From Hyphomicrobiales bacterium (GTDB lineage Bacteria > Pseudomonadota > Alphaproteobacteria > Rhizobiales > Rhizobiaceae): 57,795 nt of DNA. Location: the NCBI GenBank assembly GCA_900473205.1, contig UCLB01000013.1:1-57795 (forward strand), in the 5' to 3' direction. Positions 37,611 to 45,093 of the stretch are shown here, piece by piece. The notes beneath the pieces were generated by a model. The model saw nothing but the letters and a program-made list of their open reading frames with translations, did not search any database and had not been told where the DNA came from. Position 1 is the stretch's first letter; every line of letters starts with the position of its first letter. The position numbers and the translations under genes are program-made.

Positions 37611-38018
37611 GTGAAAATACTCATATCTGGAGTTCTGAGCGCAACGATCCTGTTGGGATCAGGAACGGAGGCCAGCATGGCACAGCAACCAGCAACGAAC
37701 CTTGATTCCGCACGGTCACGCACCCAGCAACTGATGGGTGATATCGCGCCTAAGCTGGCGGAATTGACGGATGATGTTCTCTATGCCGACGTTTGGGAAA
37801 GGCCGCAGCTTTCCCAGCGCGACCGAAGCCTTGTGACGGTGACAGCGCTGATTGCGCTCAACCGTCCAGACCAGCTTCGCTCACATCTCGTACGTGCCAA
37901 GGCGAACGGCCTGACGGAAGAGCAGCTTGTGGAAACCATCACCCATATGGCGTTTTACTCCGGCTGGCCGAGCGCGGTGTCTGCCGTGGCTATCGCAAAA
38001 GAAGTTTTTGCCGAATAG
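37611..38018 (+). CDS. Carboxymuconolactone-decarboxylase-like protein with signal peptide
   Basis: Protein of 135 residues. Residues 1-24 look like a Sec signal peptide (LISGVLSATILLGSGTEASMAQ), followed by an all-helical CMD domain: RDRSLVTVTALIALN near 70-84, QLRSHLVRAKANGLTEEQ and ETITHMAFYSGWPSA. It lacks the CxxC of peroxidase-type AhpD. An exported CMD protein is unusual, since the founding enzymes are cytoplasmic. The start is GTG 37611 with AGAGGAAGC ahead. It is the second gene of the run and lies 38 bp before the cupin gene. Confidence 0.82.
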   Translation: MKILISGVLSATILLGSGTEASMAQQPATNLDSARSRTQQLMGDIAPKLAELTDDVLYADVWERPQLSQRDRSLVTVTALIALNRPDQLRSHLVRAKANGLTEEQLVETITHMAFYSGWPSAVSAVAIAKEVFAE

Positions 38019-38056
38019 TTCGCTAACAGCCCCTTAAACTCAATGATAGGTGACCC

Positions 38057-38497
38057 ATGAACAAGACAACCGCTACTTCGCCCGTAGAACACAACGAAGC
38101 CGTTTCAATAATGCGGGCAGGAACACAACCTTCAACGGTTGGTCCGTCGAGCTATTTCACCGGTGCCGTTCGCATCGATTCCCGCTTTGCGGCGACCGCA
38201 CCCGCCACTGTCGGTGGTGCGACCGTGACCTTCGAGCCTGGCGCCCGCACTGCCTGGCACACGCATCCTCTTGGCCAGACGCTGATCGTCACCGCAGGCG
38301 TCGGCCTTGTCCAGCAATGGGAGGGCGAGGTGCAGGAAATCCGTCCGGGCGATATCGTGTGGATAGTGCCGGGCGTGAAGCATTGGCACGGCGCGACCGA
38401 GACCACGGCAATGTCCCACATCGCTATTTCCGAGGCGGTGAACGGCAAAACGGTCGAGTGGTTGGAACACGTTACCGACGAACAATATACGCGCTGA
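38057..38497 (+). CDS. Cupin-domain protein (manganese cupin, hydroxynitrile-lyase-like)
   Basis: Single-domain cupin of 146 residues without a signal peptide. Metal ligands are visible as His68, His70 and Gln74 in [10 protein letters not shown] and His109 in KHWHGA, the arrangement found in small Mn-dependent cupins, some of which have hydroxynitrile lyase activity. [11 protein letters not shown] is the second cupin motif. It often accompanies CMD proteins and aldo/keto reductases in proteobacteria, as here. True substrate unknown. Confidence 0.85.
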   Translation: MNKTTATSPVEHNEAVSIMRAGTQPSTVGPSSYFTGAVRIDSRFAATAPATVGGATVTFEPGARTAWHTHPLGQTLIVTAGVGLVQQWEGEVQEIRPGDIVWIVPGVKHWHGATETTAMSHIAISEAVNGKTVEWLEHVTDEQYTR

Positions 38498-38527
38498 CCT
38501 CTGGTCACGCGCTCAGATGAGGTGCTC

Positions 38528-39001
38528 ATGAGAAAATTCATTGGTGGCATAGGCGGAGCTGTGTTCTCTGGGCTTGTCGTCGTTCTGGTCGGAATGCAGG
38601 TCCACGCCGAGCCGACGCGCGCGACGATGCCTGACATCGACAAGCTCATCCACTACACGACGGTTACACGCGGCGACGTCACCGAGCATATCATGACGAC
38701 CCGTGAGGCAATCGAAGCGGTGAAGCGCGGAGAGCCGATCCCCAACGGCACCCATGTCGCGCTGGTCGATTACCGCGACGGCAAGCTCTTCCGTACTTTC
38801 ATCATGCAGAAAGGCGAGAACTGGGGGCAGGACTATGCTGAAAACCGACGCACCGCCGACTGGCAGTTCCAGTGGTTCAAGCCCGATGGTACGATCAACG
38901 AGGCGGAGAATACGGCACGCTGCCAGAGCTGTCACATGTCCCGCGCCGACAGGGACTTTCTCTACACGTTCAACGAGATGCGTCGATTCGAACTCAAATG
39001 A
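38528..39001 (+). CDS. Exported cytochrome P460-family c-type haem protein
   Basis: Protein of 157 residues. A hydrophobic signal segment (about 5-27, IGGAVFSGLVVVLVGMQVHA) leads into a cytochrome P460-like domain. A single haem c motif CQSCH lies at 132-136 near the C-terminus, as in P460/cytochrome c'-beta proteins, which bind NO or oxidise hydroxylamine in known cases. The ATG at 38528 is preferred over GTG 38522 because TGAGG lies 5 bases ahead. Its stop overlaps the start of the DUF4405 gene (ATGA at 38998-39001), so the c-type haem protein and membrane cytochrome are coupled. Confidence 0.85.
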   Translation: MRKFIGGIGGAVFSGLVVVLVGMQVHAEPTRATMPDIDKLIHYTTVTRGDVTEHIMTTREAIEAVKRGEPIPNGTHVALVDYRDGKLFRTFIMQKGENWGQDYAENRRTADWQFQWFKPDGTINEAENTARCQSCHMSRADRDFLYTFNEMRRFELK

Positions 39002-39684
39002 TCGCCTTCCGCCTCCGTCTTTTGCTGGATTTTCTGGCCGTCGCTCTCGTGATCGCCTGCCTTGCCTATTGGTGGCTGGACAATCTTTATCACGAACTGT
39101 TTGGCACGGCGCTTTTTGCGCTTGTCATCGTCCACAACGTGTTCAACAGGCGTTGGTACGGCGGGGTGGCAAAGCGCCCGTTGGACGCAACACGCGTCAT
39201 CAATCTCGTGACCATTGCCTGCCTTGCAATCGGCATAACGATCATGCTGGTCACGAGCTTTCTCGTCTCGCGTGACCTCTTTCCCTTTACGGCTTTGAGC
39301 GGCGCGTTTGCTGTTCGGGAAATTCATATGTTTGCGGGCTATTGGGTCCTGCTCATCATTGCGGTCCATCTCGGAACACGGTGGGCGGTGGTGATGAATG
39401 CGTTCCGAACGACCTTCGGAATGCGGCAGTCGCACCCGGTTCGAATATGGATACTCCGAATCCTTACTCTGGGCGTGGTCGTCTGGGGTGTGAAAAGTTT
39501 CTCTGAAATGGCGTTCGGCGAGAAGCTGATGCTGACCTATTCACTCGACATGTGGGACTTCAACGAGCAGACGCTGGGCTTCTTTGTAAACTACGCGTCA
39601 ATCGTCGGACTATTCGCAGCCGTAACCCACTATCTCCTGGCTTCCTTGAGATGGTTCGGGATCAGCCGATCAGGCAAGTCGTAG
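38998..39684 (+). CDS. DUF4405 membrane cytochrome (flavinylation-associated type)
   Basis: Inner-membrane protein of 228 residues with five to six helices. Four histidines are placed like di-haem b ligands: His32 (DNLYHELFG) and His46 (VIVHNVFN) on one pair of turns, His110 (REIHMFAGYW) and His124 (IIAVHLGTRW) on the other, each pair 14 residues apart. This matches the DUF4405 family, known to associate with ApbE-flavinylated proteins and to pass electrons across the membrane. ATG 38998 overlaps the P460 gene stop. It would connect the quinone pool to the exported c-type cytochrome or FMN protein. Confidence 0.8.
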   Translation: MIAFRLRLLLDFLAVALVIACLAYWWLDNLYHELFGTALFALVIVHNVFNRRWYGGVAKRPLDATRVINLVTIACLAIGITIMLVTSFLVSRDLFPFTALSGAFAVREIHMFAGYWVLLIIAVHLGTRWAVVMNAFRTTFGMRQSHPVRIWILRILTLGVVVWGVKSFSEMAFGEKLMLTYSLDMWDFNEQTLGFFVNYASIVGLFAAVTHYLLASLRWFGISRSGKS

Positions 39685-39705
39685 AACCCGGTGGGAGAGC
39701 CTCGA

Positions 39706-40617
39706 TCATGAATTGCGACGCCAAGTGCCGGGTGTTGTTCCTGCGATATTTGAAAACACCCGTGTGAAGTGGCTCTGGTCCGCAAAGCCGCAAGCCACGG
39801 CGATTTCGGCAAGTGGTGTGTTGGTGGCGCTGATCATGTGCCGGGCGCGCTCAATGCGTTGGTTCAGGAGCCATTGGTATGGCGTCATGCCCGTTGCTTC
39901 GCGGAAGGCGCGAATGAAATAGCCGCGTGACAGGTTGCAGGCTTCGGCAACGTCGGCAATCGATACCTCCCCCTCAAGATGTTCGAGAAGGATCGATTTT
40001 GCCATCTCCAAATGCGCGCGCGACAATGTCGGCGCTTTGCTGACCGCCCGGATGGTCTTTCCGCCGTAACGCTGAACCAGATAGGTGCCGATGGCGGTTG
40101 TCATCTGGTCGACGAACAAGGCATTTGCCTCTTCCGGACGCTGAAGCGCGGGGAGCAGGGCGCGGGCGAGGTTGGCAAGTACGATGTCTTTGGATGCCAT
40201 TTCCGTCGTCAGCAGGCTTACGCCGCTCACATCCGCATCTTCCGCTATCTTTGCCAGGGAAGAGGATGAAATCTGAAACAGCATGAAATCGAAAGGCGTG
40301 CTGAGATCGGCTTTGTAATTGTCGGAGAGATCTCGGATGTAGATCGCGTTCTCGGAAAAATCATGACTGGTCGCATGATTTTCGTGAAAGATCCGCCGCT
40401 GATGACCGGCGAGCAATGACACTCCAACCACGAAACCCTTATCGCTGGCCGATGTCTTCACCTGATCAAGTGCGGTGGACTGTGTCGCCTTGCGGAAAAT
40501 ATCTATGTTCGAGGATGACAGGCTTTGGTTGATCGACAGTTGCGTCAACGTGCAGCCGAACTCGTCGGAGGTTTTGCCGAGGAGGGGGAGGCCCTTATCG
40601 TCTGAACCGGCACTCAT
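39706..40617 (-). CDS. AraC-family regulator (first of a divergent pair)
   Basis: Regulator of 303 residues. An N-terminal AraC_binding_2-like sensory region is followed by a helical linker and the C-terminal double HTH (SIADVAEACNLSRGYFIRAFREATG, then LAEIAVACGFADQSHFTRVF, GTTPGTWRR). The ATG at 40617 has GGAAGGTGGG ahead; an earlier in-frame ATG at 40686 lies in a region without one. It ends 22 bp after the DUF4405 gene, in convergent orientation. It is divergent from a similar regulator at 40819. Confidence 0.88.
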   Translation of the reverse strand: MSAGSDDKGLPLLGKTSDEFGCTLTQLSINQSLSSSNIDIFRKATQSTALDQVKTSASDKGFVVGVSLLAGHQRRIFHENHATSHDFSENAIYIRDLSDNYKADLSTPFDFMLFQISSSSLAKIAEDADVSGVSLLTTEMASKDIVLANLARALLPALQRPEEANALFVDQMTTAIGTYLVQRYGGKTIRAVSKAPTLSRAHLEMAKSILLEHLEGEVSIADVAEACNLSRGYFIRAFREATGMTPYQWLLNQRIERARHMISATNTPLAEIAVACGFADQSHFTRVFSNIAGTTPGTWRRNS

Positions 40618-40687
40618 GAAACCCACCTTCCTTTTGATTGCAGCAACGGTGTTCGTTGATAGGCCCAACGGGTTCCTGCATTGCAAT

Positions 40688-40701
40688 CAGTCTACGGACT
40701 G
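40688..40701. promoter_or_regulatory. Palindrome in the divergent AraC-pair promoter
   Basis: CAGTC-TACG-GACTG, immediately after an ATTGCAAT octamer at 40680-40687. It sits about 70 bp ahead of the leftward AraC start and 118 bp ahead of the rightward one. Either could bind here. The rest of the 201-bp region is AT-rich with no gene. Confidence 0.4.
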
Positions 40702-40818
40702 TAACCACTCTACAAGAATGCTTTTATACAAGATAGCGTGACAAATTATGTGTAGGAAACTGCGATAGATGATCCGCAATCAGGCCTGCAACGTAGTTTA
40801 TGCAAGAATGATACGAAT

Positions 40819-41724
40819 GTGAGTGAATGGTTGGCAGTCAGTGAAAAAATTGCGGCGAGCTTTGGTGTCGAAACGGCAAGGGCATTTGTCATCAGGCCGT
40901 TACGGGATGCCCAACTCACCGTCGTGCATCTTCAGCAATGTTATGAGCATGGCAACAGCCGCGTCATTCTGGAGCCTGATAACGCATTCCTCGTCATGCT
41001 CTATCTTGAGGATGCCGAGCATTCCGATATCGGGTCCGATGAACGGTTAGAGCCGATCAAAATATATCCCAAAGCCTCCATCTGTCTTGTGAGCCTCAAA
41101 CGGGGTGCGGCGATCTCCATCAATGGCCGGCTGGATGTGCTCGCCTTCCATGTTCCGTTCTCGCATCTTGCCGAACTGACCGAGGAAGCAGGCGAGCCTC
41201 AGATCGATGATTTCCTGACCTGTCGCGGTTTGCATGACCAGGTGATCCGCAATATGGGCGCAGCGCTTATGCCCATGTTCGACATGCCGGATGAGGTAAG
41301 GGATACGCTCGTTCCCCACATCGGTCTCGCCTTCATCGCGCATCTTGCCCATAAATATGGCCGGTCTCCCGCCCAACATCTTTCTGCGTCCGGGCAGCTC
41401 ACATCTATGCAGGAAAAGCGGATCAAAGCCTATATCAACACCAATCTTTCCCGCGATATCGGCCTTGAGGATATTTCCATTGCCAGCGGCTTTTCCGTGG
41501 AAGAGCTGTCCTCCGGCTTTGAAGAGACGACAGGACAGTCCATCAGCGAGTGGCTGTTGGCAAGCCGGATTGCCAGGGCAAAGGCCTACCTCACCAAGAC
41601 AGGCGAGAGTGTTGATCAGGTTGCGGATGCCTGTGGCTTCAGCGACCAAGCAACCTTCATTGAAAGTTTCACGCATTCCGTGGGTGTCACGCCGGACGAA
41701 TGGCGCTCGCGCAATCGTCACTAG
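40819..41724 (+). CDS. AraC-family regulator (second of a divergent pair)
   Basis: Regulator of 301 residues with the same layout as its divergent neighbour: sensory domain with VILEPDNAFLVMLYLED and LPMFDMPDEVRDTLV-like linker, then a double HTH (LEDISIASGFSVEELSSGFEETTG and VDQVADACGFSDQATFIESF, VGVTPDEWRSR). The first HTH helix is degenerate compared with typical AraC proteins. The start is GTG 40819 with no strong ribosome site. The pair looks like an old duplication. A 12-bp hairpin (41729-41761) separates it from the convergent hydrolase gene. Confidence 0.87.
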   Translation: MSEWLAVSEKIAASFGVETARAFVIRPLRDAQLTVVHLQQCYEHGNSRVILEPDNAFLVMLYLEDAEHSDIGSDERLEPIKIYPKASICLVSLKRGAAISINGRLDVLAFHVPFSHLAELTEEAGEPQIDDFLTCRGLHDQVIRNMGAALMPMFDMPDEVRDTLVPHIGLAFIAHLAHKYGRSPAQHLSASGQLTSMQEKRIKAYINTNLSRDIGLEDISIASGFSVEELSSGFEETTGQSISEWLLASRIARAKAYLTKTGESVDQVADACGFSDQATFIESFTHSVGVTPDEWRSRNRH

Positions 41725-41728
41725 GCTG

Positions 41729-41761
41729 ATGATGCCGACGACACTTGGCCGTCGGCATCAT
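41729..41761. terminator. Bidirectional terminator between convergent AraC and hydrolase genes
   Basis: Perfect 12-bp stem ATGATGCCGACG/CGTCGGCATCAT with a 9-base loop. It lies 4 bases after the AraC stop and 11 bases from the hydrolase stop. No long T-run on either side, but its position between convergent genes argues for transcription termination in both directions. Confidence 0.75.
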
Positions 41762-41772
41762 GCTTAGCTGGA

Positions 41773-42753
41773 TCAAGCCTTGATGAAGGCCAGCAGGTCG
41801 GCGTTCAGCACGTCGGCATTGGTGGTCAGCATGCCGTGCGGGAGACCGGGATAGGTCTTGATCGTGCCGTTCTTCAGCAACTTGATTGCCTTGTGAGCCG
41901 CATCCGCGATTGGCACGATCTGGTCGTCTTCGCCGTGGAGAACCAGCGTTGGCACGGTGATGGCCTTCAAATCTTCCGTCTGGTCGGTTTCAGAGAAGGC
42001 CTTAATGCCATCGTAATGGGCCTTTGCACTGCCCATCATGCCCTGACGCCACCAATTCTGGATCACGCCTTCATGAACGGTCGCGCCTTCGCGGTTAAAG
42101 CCGTAGAATGGGCCGGCAGCAACATCGCGGAAGAACTGCGCGCGGTTGGCAGCGGTGGCTGACCGGAAGCCGTCGAAGACTTCCATCGGCAGGCCTTCAG
42201 GGTTGGCTTCTGTCTTCAGCATCAGCGGTGGGACGGCGGACACGAGGACGGCCTTCGCTACACGACCGGCAGGCTGGCCGTGTTTTGCGACATAGCGGGC
42301 AACTTCGCCGCCACCTGTCGAGTGGCCGATGTGAACGGCGTTCTTCAGGTCCAATGCTTCGACAACGGCGAACGCGTCGGAAGCGTAATGGTCCATATCA
42401 TGGCCATCGGAGACCTGCGCCGAGCGACCATGGCCGCGACGGTCGTGGGCGACCACGCGGTAGCCGTTTGCGAGGAAGAACAGCATCTGTGCGTCCCAGT
42501 CATCGGAAGACAAGGGCCAGCCATGATGGAAGACGATTGGCTGTGCGTCCTTCGGACCCCAGTCCTTGTAGAAGATGTCGGTGCCGTCTGTGGTTTTAAC
42601 GAAGCCCATTGTCGTGTCTCCTGTGGTTGGATTTGGGTTTGTGGCAGCCGGTGCAGCATGAACCGGGCGGGTTGGAAGCAGCACTCCCGCAGTCATGGCA
42701 GCGCCGACAAGAAGTGTATCACGGCGGCTCAGAGTGAAATTATGATTGGCCAT
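41773..42753 (-). CDS. Tat-exported alpha/beta hydrolase, non-haem haloperoxidase type
   Basis: Hydrolase of 326 residues. An N-terminal Tat signal carries [10 protein letters not shown] followed by a hydrophobic stretch (cleavage near VHAA). The mature enzyme has the cofactor-free haloperoxidase/esterase core: [14 protein letters not shown] with the oxyanion hole, nucleophile Ser145 in GHSTGGGE, acid Asp in LHGEDDQ and His in GLPHGM. The SerTGGG elbow is characteristic of this group. It has its own promoter with two ATTGCAAT sites at 42836-42875. AACAGGGAGCC precedes ATG 42753. Confidence 0.92.
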   Translation of the reverse strand: MANHNFTLSRRDTLLVGAAMTAGVLLPTRPVHAAPAATNPNPTTGDTTMGFVKTTDGTDIFYKDWGPKDAQPIVFHHGWPLSSDDWDAQMLFFLANGYRVVAHDRRGHGRSAQVSDGHDMDHYASDAFAVVEALDLKNAVHIGHSTGGGEVARYVAKHGQPAGRVAKAVLVSAVPPLMLKTEANPEGLPMEVFDGFRSATAANRAQFFRDVAAGPFYGFNREGATVHEGVIQNWWRQGMMGSAKAHYDGIKAFSETDQTEDLKAITVPTLVLHGEDDQIVPIADAAHKAIKLLKNGTIKTYPGLPHGMLTTNADVLNADLLAFIKA

Positions 42754-42835
42754 GATGGCTCCCTGTTCGTTCGAAGTGGTTTCGTGTGCAGTGCGTTTGT
42801 CTAGGAGAGAATGCGCCGAAAACGAACGGCTAACA

Positions 42836-42875
42836 ATTGCAATAAAATTCTCGAATATGTTTCGATAATTGCAAT
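42836..42875 (-). promoter_or_regulatory. ATTGCAAT operator pair ahead of the haloperoxidase-like gene
   Basis: Two exact ATTGCAAT octamers at 42836-42843 and 42868-42875, start-to-start spacing 32 bp (three helical turns). They are the reference copy of an element repeated upstream of the DoxX and isochorismatase genes; both this site and the DoxX one are also flanked by a matching TGCGCCGAAA stretch. Presumed target of the LysR protein encoded at 48336. Confidence 0.7.
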
Positions 42876-42882
42876 AATTCCG

Positions 42883-44484
42883 TCATGTTGCTTTTCCGGG
42901 TTTGTTGATTGTCAGAAGGTGCCGAACCACGGGCTTTTCCGGACCGGTATGGAATGCGATGACCTTGCTCTGGATATCCGCATCCGCATTGGACACGCGC
43001 TTGTGCTGGCGCAAATGCTCTGCCCAGGATTCCACCATGAACCATTCGGTGATTTTCTCGGGGTCGGCGGAGTCCTCGGTAACACCCCAGCCATAGGCAC
43101 CATCGCGGCGTCGTTCGGATGACATTGCATCGAGCGCATGCAGGAACTTGGTGCGGTTGTGTCTCTCGACGTGGTAGTCGATCAGGATCAGAACGGGGCC
43201 GCGATCATGTGCGACAGGCTCGGCAACCAGCGGCTCGGGCCAATGGTTGGACGATACCAGATCCGCATCGCCTGCGGGTAGCTTGACGCGGTGCATGATG
43301 AAGCCCGCAACCATCAGTCCGGCAGCTCCGATAAGCAGAGTTGACGATACACCTACGGCTTCACCAACGGCACCCCATCCAAGGCTGCCCGCCGTCATCG
43401 CGCCGTTGAAGACCGTCAGATAAACCGCAAGACCACGACCTCTCACCCAATTGGGCAGAACGGCCTGCGCCACACCATTCAAAGTCGTCAGCGCCGTTAT
43501 CCAGGATGCGCCGAGAAACAGAAGGATGACGATGGCCAGCCATTGCGGCGGGGCAAGAGAAAGAATGCCCATGACGAGGGCCGTCACGATGGCGGAGCCG
43601 AGAAGCAGGCCATTGGAGTCAAAATGCTCGCGCAGTTTCGGCATCACCAGCGCGCCGCCAATGGCACCCGCGCCGACCGAGCCAAGCAGAAGGCCGTAAA
43701 AGCTGGCATCACCGCCGAGAAGCTGGCGGGCGACGAGAGGCAGGAGTGCCCAGACGGCACTGGCAAAGGCAAAGAAGATTGCAGCGCGCAGCAGTACGAC
43801 ATGCAGCGGTTTGCTGGCGCGGGTATATCTCAGGCCAGCACGGAATGCTCCGAGGAAGTTTTCGGATAAAGCGTCGTCCGCATTTTTGGCGCGCGGCCAC
43901 CAGACAAGGGCTGCGATGACGAGAATATAGCTGGCAACATCCGCCCCGTAGGTGACTGCTGCACCGAAAGCCGCGAGCAGAAGGCCACCAGCTGCAGGGC
44001 CTATCGACCGAGCTATATTGATGCCGAGCGAGTTGAGCGCAACCGCGCCTTTCACATCTTCACGCGGCACCAGTTCGGGCACGATGGCCTGCCATGTCGG
44101 CCCCATCAGTGCTGCGCCGATTCCACCCAGAAATGTCAGCCCGATCAATGCGCTGACCGACAGCATTCCGAAATAGGACAGCGTCATCAGCGTTATGCTG
44201 ACGCTGGCAAGCAGAAGCTGGATGGCAATCAGGAATTTGCGGCGATCAAGAATGTCCGAGAGTACGCCTGCCGGGATTGCCAGAAGGAAGATCGGCAACG
44301 TACCGGCGGCCTGCACAAGGGCAACGGCTGCGGGTGCGGCAGAAAGATCGGTCATCAGCCAGGAACTGGCGACATCGCGCATGAAACTGCCGGTGTTGCC
44401 CAGAACTGTTGCTGCCCAGAGCACTGCAAAAACAGGTTGGCGCAGCGGGGCAAAGCTTCCGCCCGTGGATATGCGGGCGGTCAT
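42883..44484 (-). CDS. MFS transporter fused to a monooxygenase-like domain
   Basis: Protein of 533 residues. Residues 1-410 are a 12-helix MFS of the enterobactin-exporter-like MFS_3 family (LRQPVFAVLWAATVLGN at the N-terminus, FLLAIPAGVLSDILDRRKFL as the helix 2-3 motif). The C-terminal 90 residues form an ABM/dimeric alpha-beta-barrel domain (VLILIDYHVERHNRTKFLHAL and EWFMVESWAEHLRQHKRVS). This fusion occurs in the MFS_3 family. ATG 44484 overlaps the DoxX stop (TGATG) with GGGAGCGAAG ahead, so both are one unit. Substrate unknown. Confidence 0.88.
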   Translation of the reverse strand: MTARISTGGSFAPLRQPVFAVLWAATVLGNTGSFMRDVASSWLMTDLSAAPAAVALVQAAGTLPIFLLAIPAGVLSDILDRRKFLIAIQLLLASVSITLMTLSYFGMLSVSALIGLTFLGGIGAALMGPTWQAIVPELVPREDVKGAVALNSLGINIARSIGPAAGGLLLAAFGAAVTYGADVASYILVIAALVWWPRAKNADDALSENFLGAFRAGLRYTRASKPLHVVLLRAAIFFAFASAVWALLPLVARQLLGGDASFYGLLLGSVGAGAIGGALVMPKLREHFDSNGLLLGSAIVTALVMGILSLAPPQWLAIVILLFLGASWITALTTLNGVAQAVLPNWVRGRGLAVYLTVFNGAMTAGSLGWGAVGEAVGVSSTLLIGAAGLMVAGFIMHRVKLPAGDADLVSSNHWPEPLVAEPVAHDRGPVLILIDYHVERHNRTKFLHALDAMSSERRRDGAYGWGVTEDSADPEKITEWFMVESWAEHLRQHKRVSNADADIQSKVIAFHTGPEKPVVRHLLTINKPGKAT

Positions 44485-44924
44485 CACTTCGCTCCCTTGA
44501 TGAGGTCGCACGCAGCAACGAAGACGAATGCACCGGCAAGGCCGAGATGTTCGAAGAAAGCGTTGGTTGCCATCATGCGGTCCATGCCGGGAGCCATTTC
44601 CCAGAACCGAAGTGCGATGAAAGTGGCCATCAGCGTGAAGCCTGCAAGTGCCAATGCTCCTGCCCAGCGCAGAACGCCTGATATCACCATGGCAGACGCC
44701 GTCAGCTCGAAAATAATGACGACGACGGCAAAGACTGCCGCTGGATGCAGTCCGAAATGGTCCATCTCGGCCAAGGCGCCATTGAAGTCAAATATCTTGG
44801 TCAGTGGCCCCTGAATATAGGCGGCGCATAGCGCTAGTAGCGCAACGGTAGGCACCGCTGGCGTCGCGATGATGCCCGCCAGACCTGTTTTCAGTCGATT
44901 GGTGGTGTGTGTTTGGTAGGTCAT
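44484..44924 (-). CDS. DoxX-family membrane protein
   Basis: Four-helix inner-membrane protein of 146 residues: helices near 20-42, 62-82, 84-104 and 120-142. GPLTKIFDFNGALAEMDHFG and FELTASAMVISGVL are typical DoxX/DUF417-like segments. DoxX proteins occur with oxidative-stress and quinone-linked functions. It is the first gene of a two-gene unit with the MFS fusion protein and lies behind the ATTGCAAT element at 45007-45046. CTGCAGGAGC precedes the ATG. Confidence 0.88.
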   Translation of the reverse strand: MTYQTHTTNRLKTGLAGIIATPAVPTVALLALCAAYIQGPLTKIFDFNGALAEMDHFGLHPAAVFAVVVIIFELTASAMVISGVLRWAGALALAGFTLMATFIALRFWEMAPGMDRMMATNAFFEHLGLAGAFVFVAACDLIKGAK

Positions 44925-45006
44925 GGCTGCTCCTGCAGGTTGGCCCGGTTTGACGGGCTGTCGTCTTGCGATGGAGTGATCTTGCGCCGAAACATTGCTG
45001 CCAACA

Positions 45007-45046
45007 ATTGCATCAATAGTTTCGATTTAATTGCAGTTTTTGCAAT
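45007..45046 (-). promoter_or_regulatory. ATTGCAAT-type operators ahead of the DoxX gene
   Basis: Three related octamers: ATTGCATC (45007), ATTGCAGT (45030) and TTTGCAAT (45039). Spacing from first to third is 32 bp, the same as between the two exact copies at 42836/42868; from first to second it is 23 bp, the same as at 48291/48314. The preceding TGCGCCGAAA is also shared with the 42836 region. Confidence 0.65.
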
Positions 45047-45093
45047 TATGAGAGCGAAAGGGCAGTAACGCCCGTTCGCCAAAGCAGGGGCAA

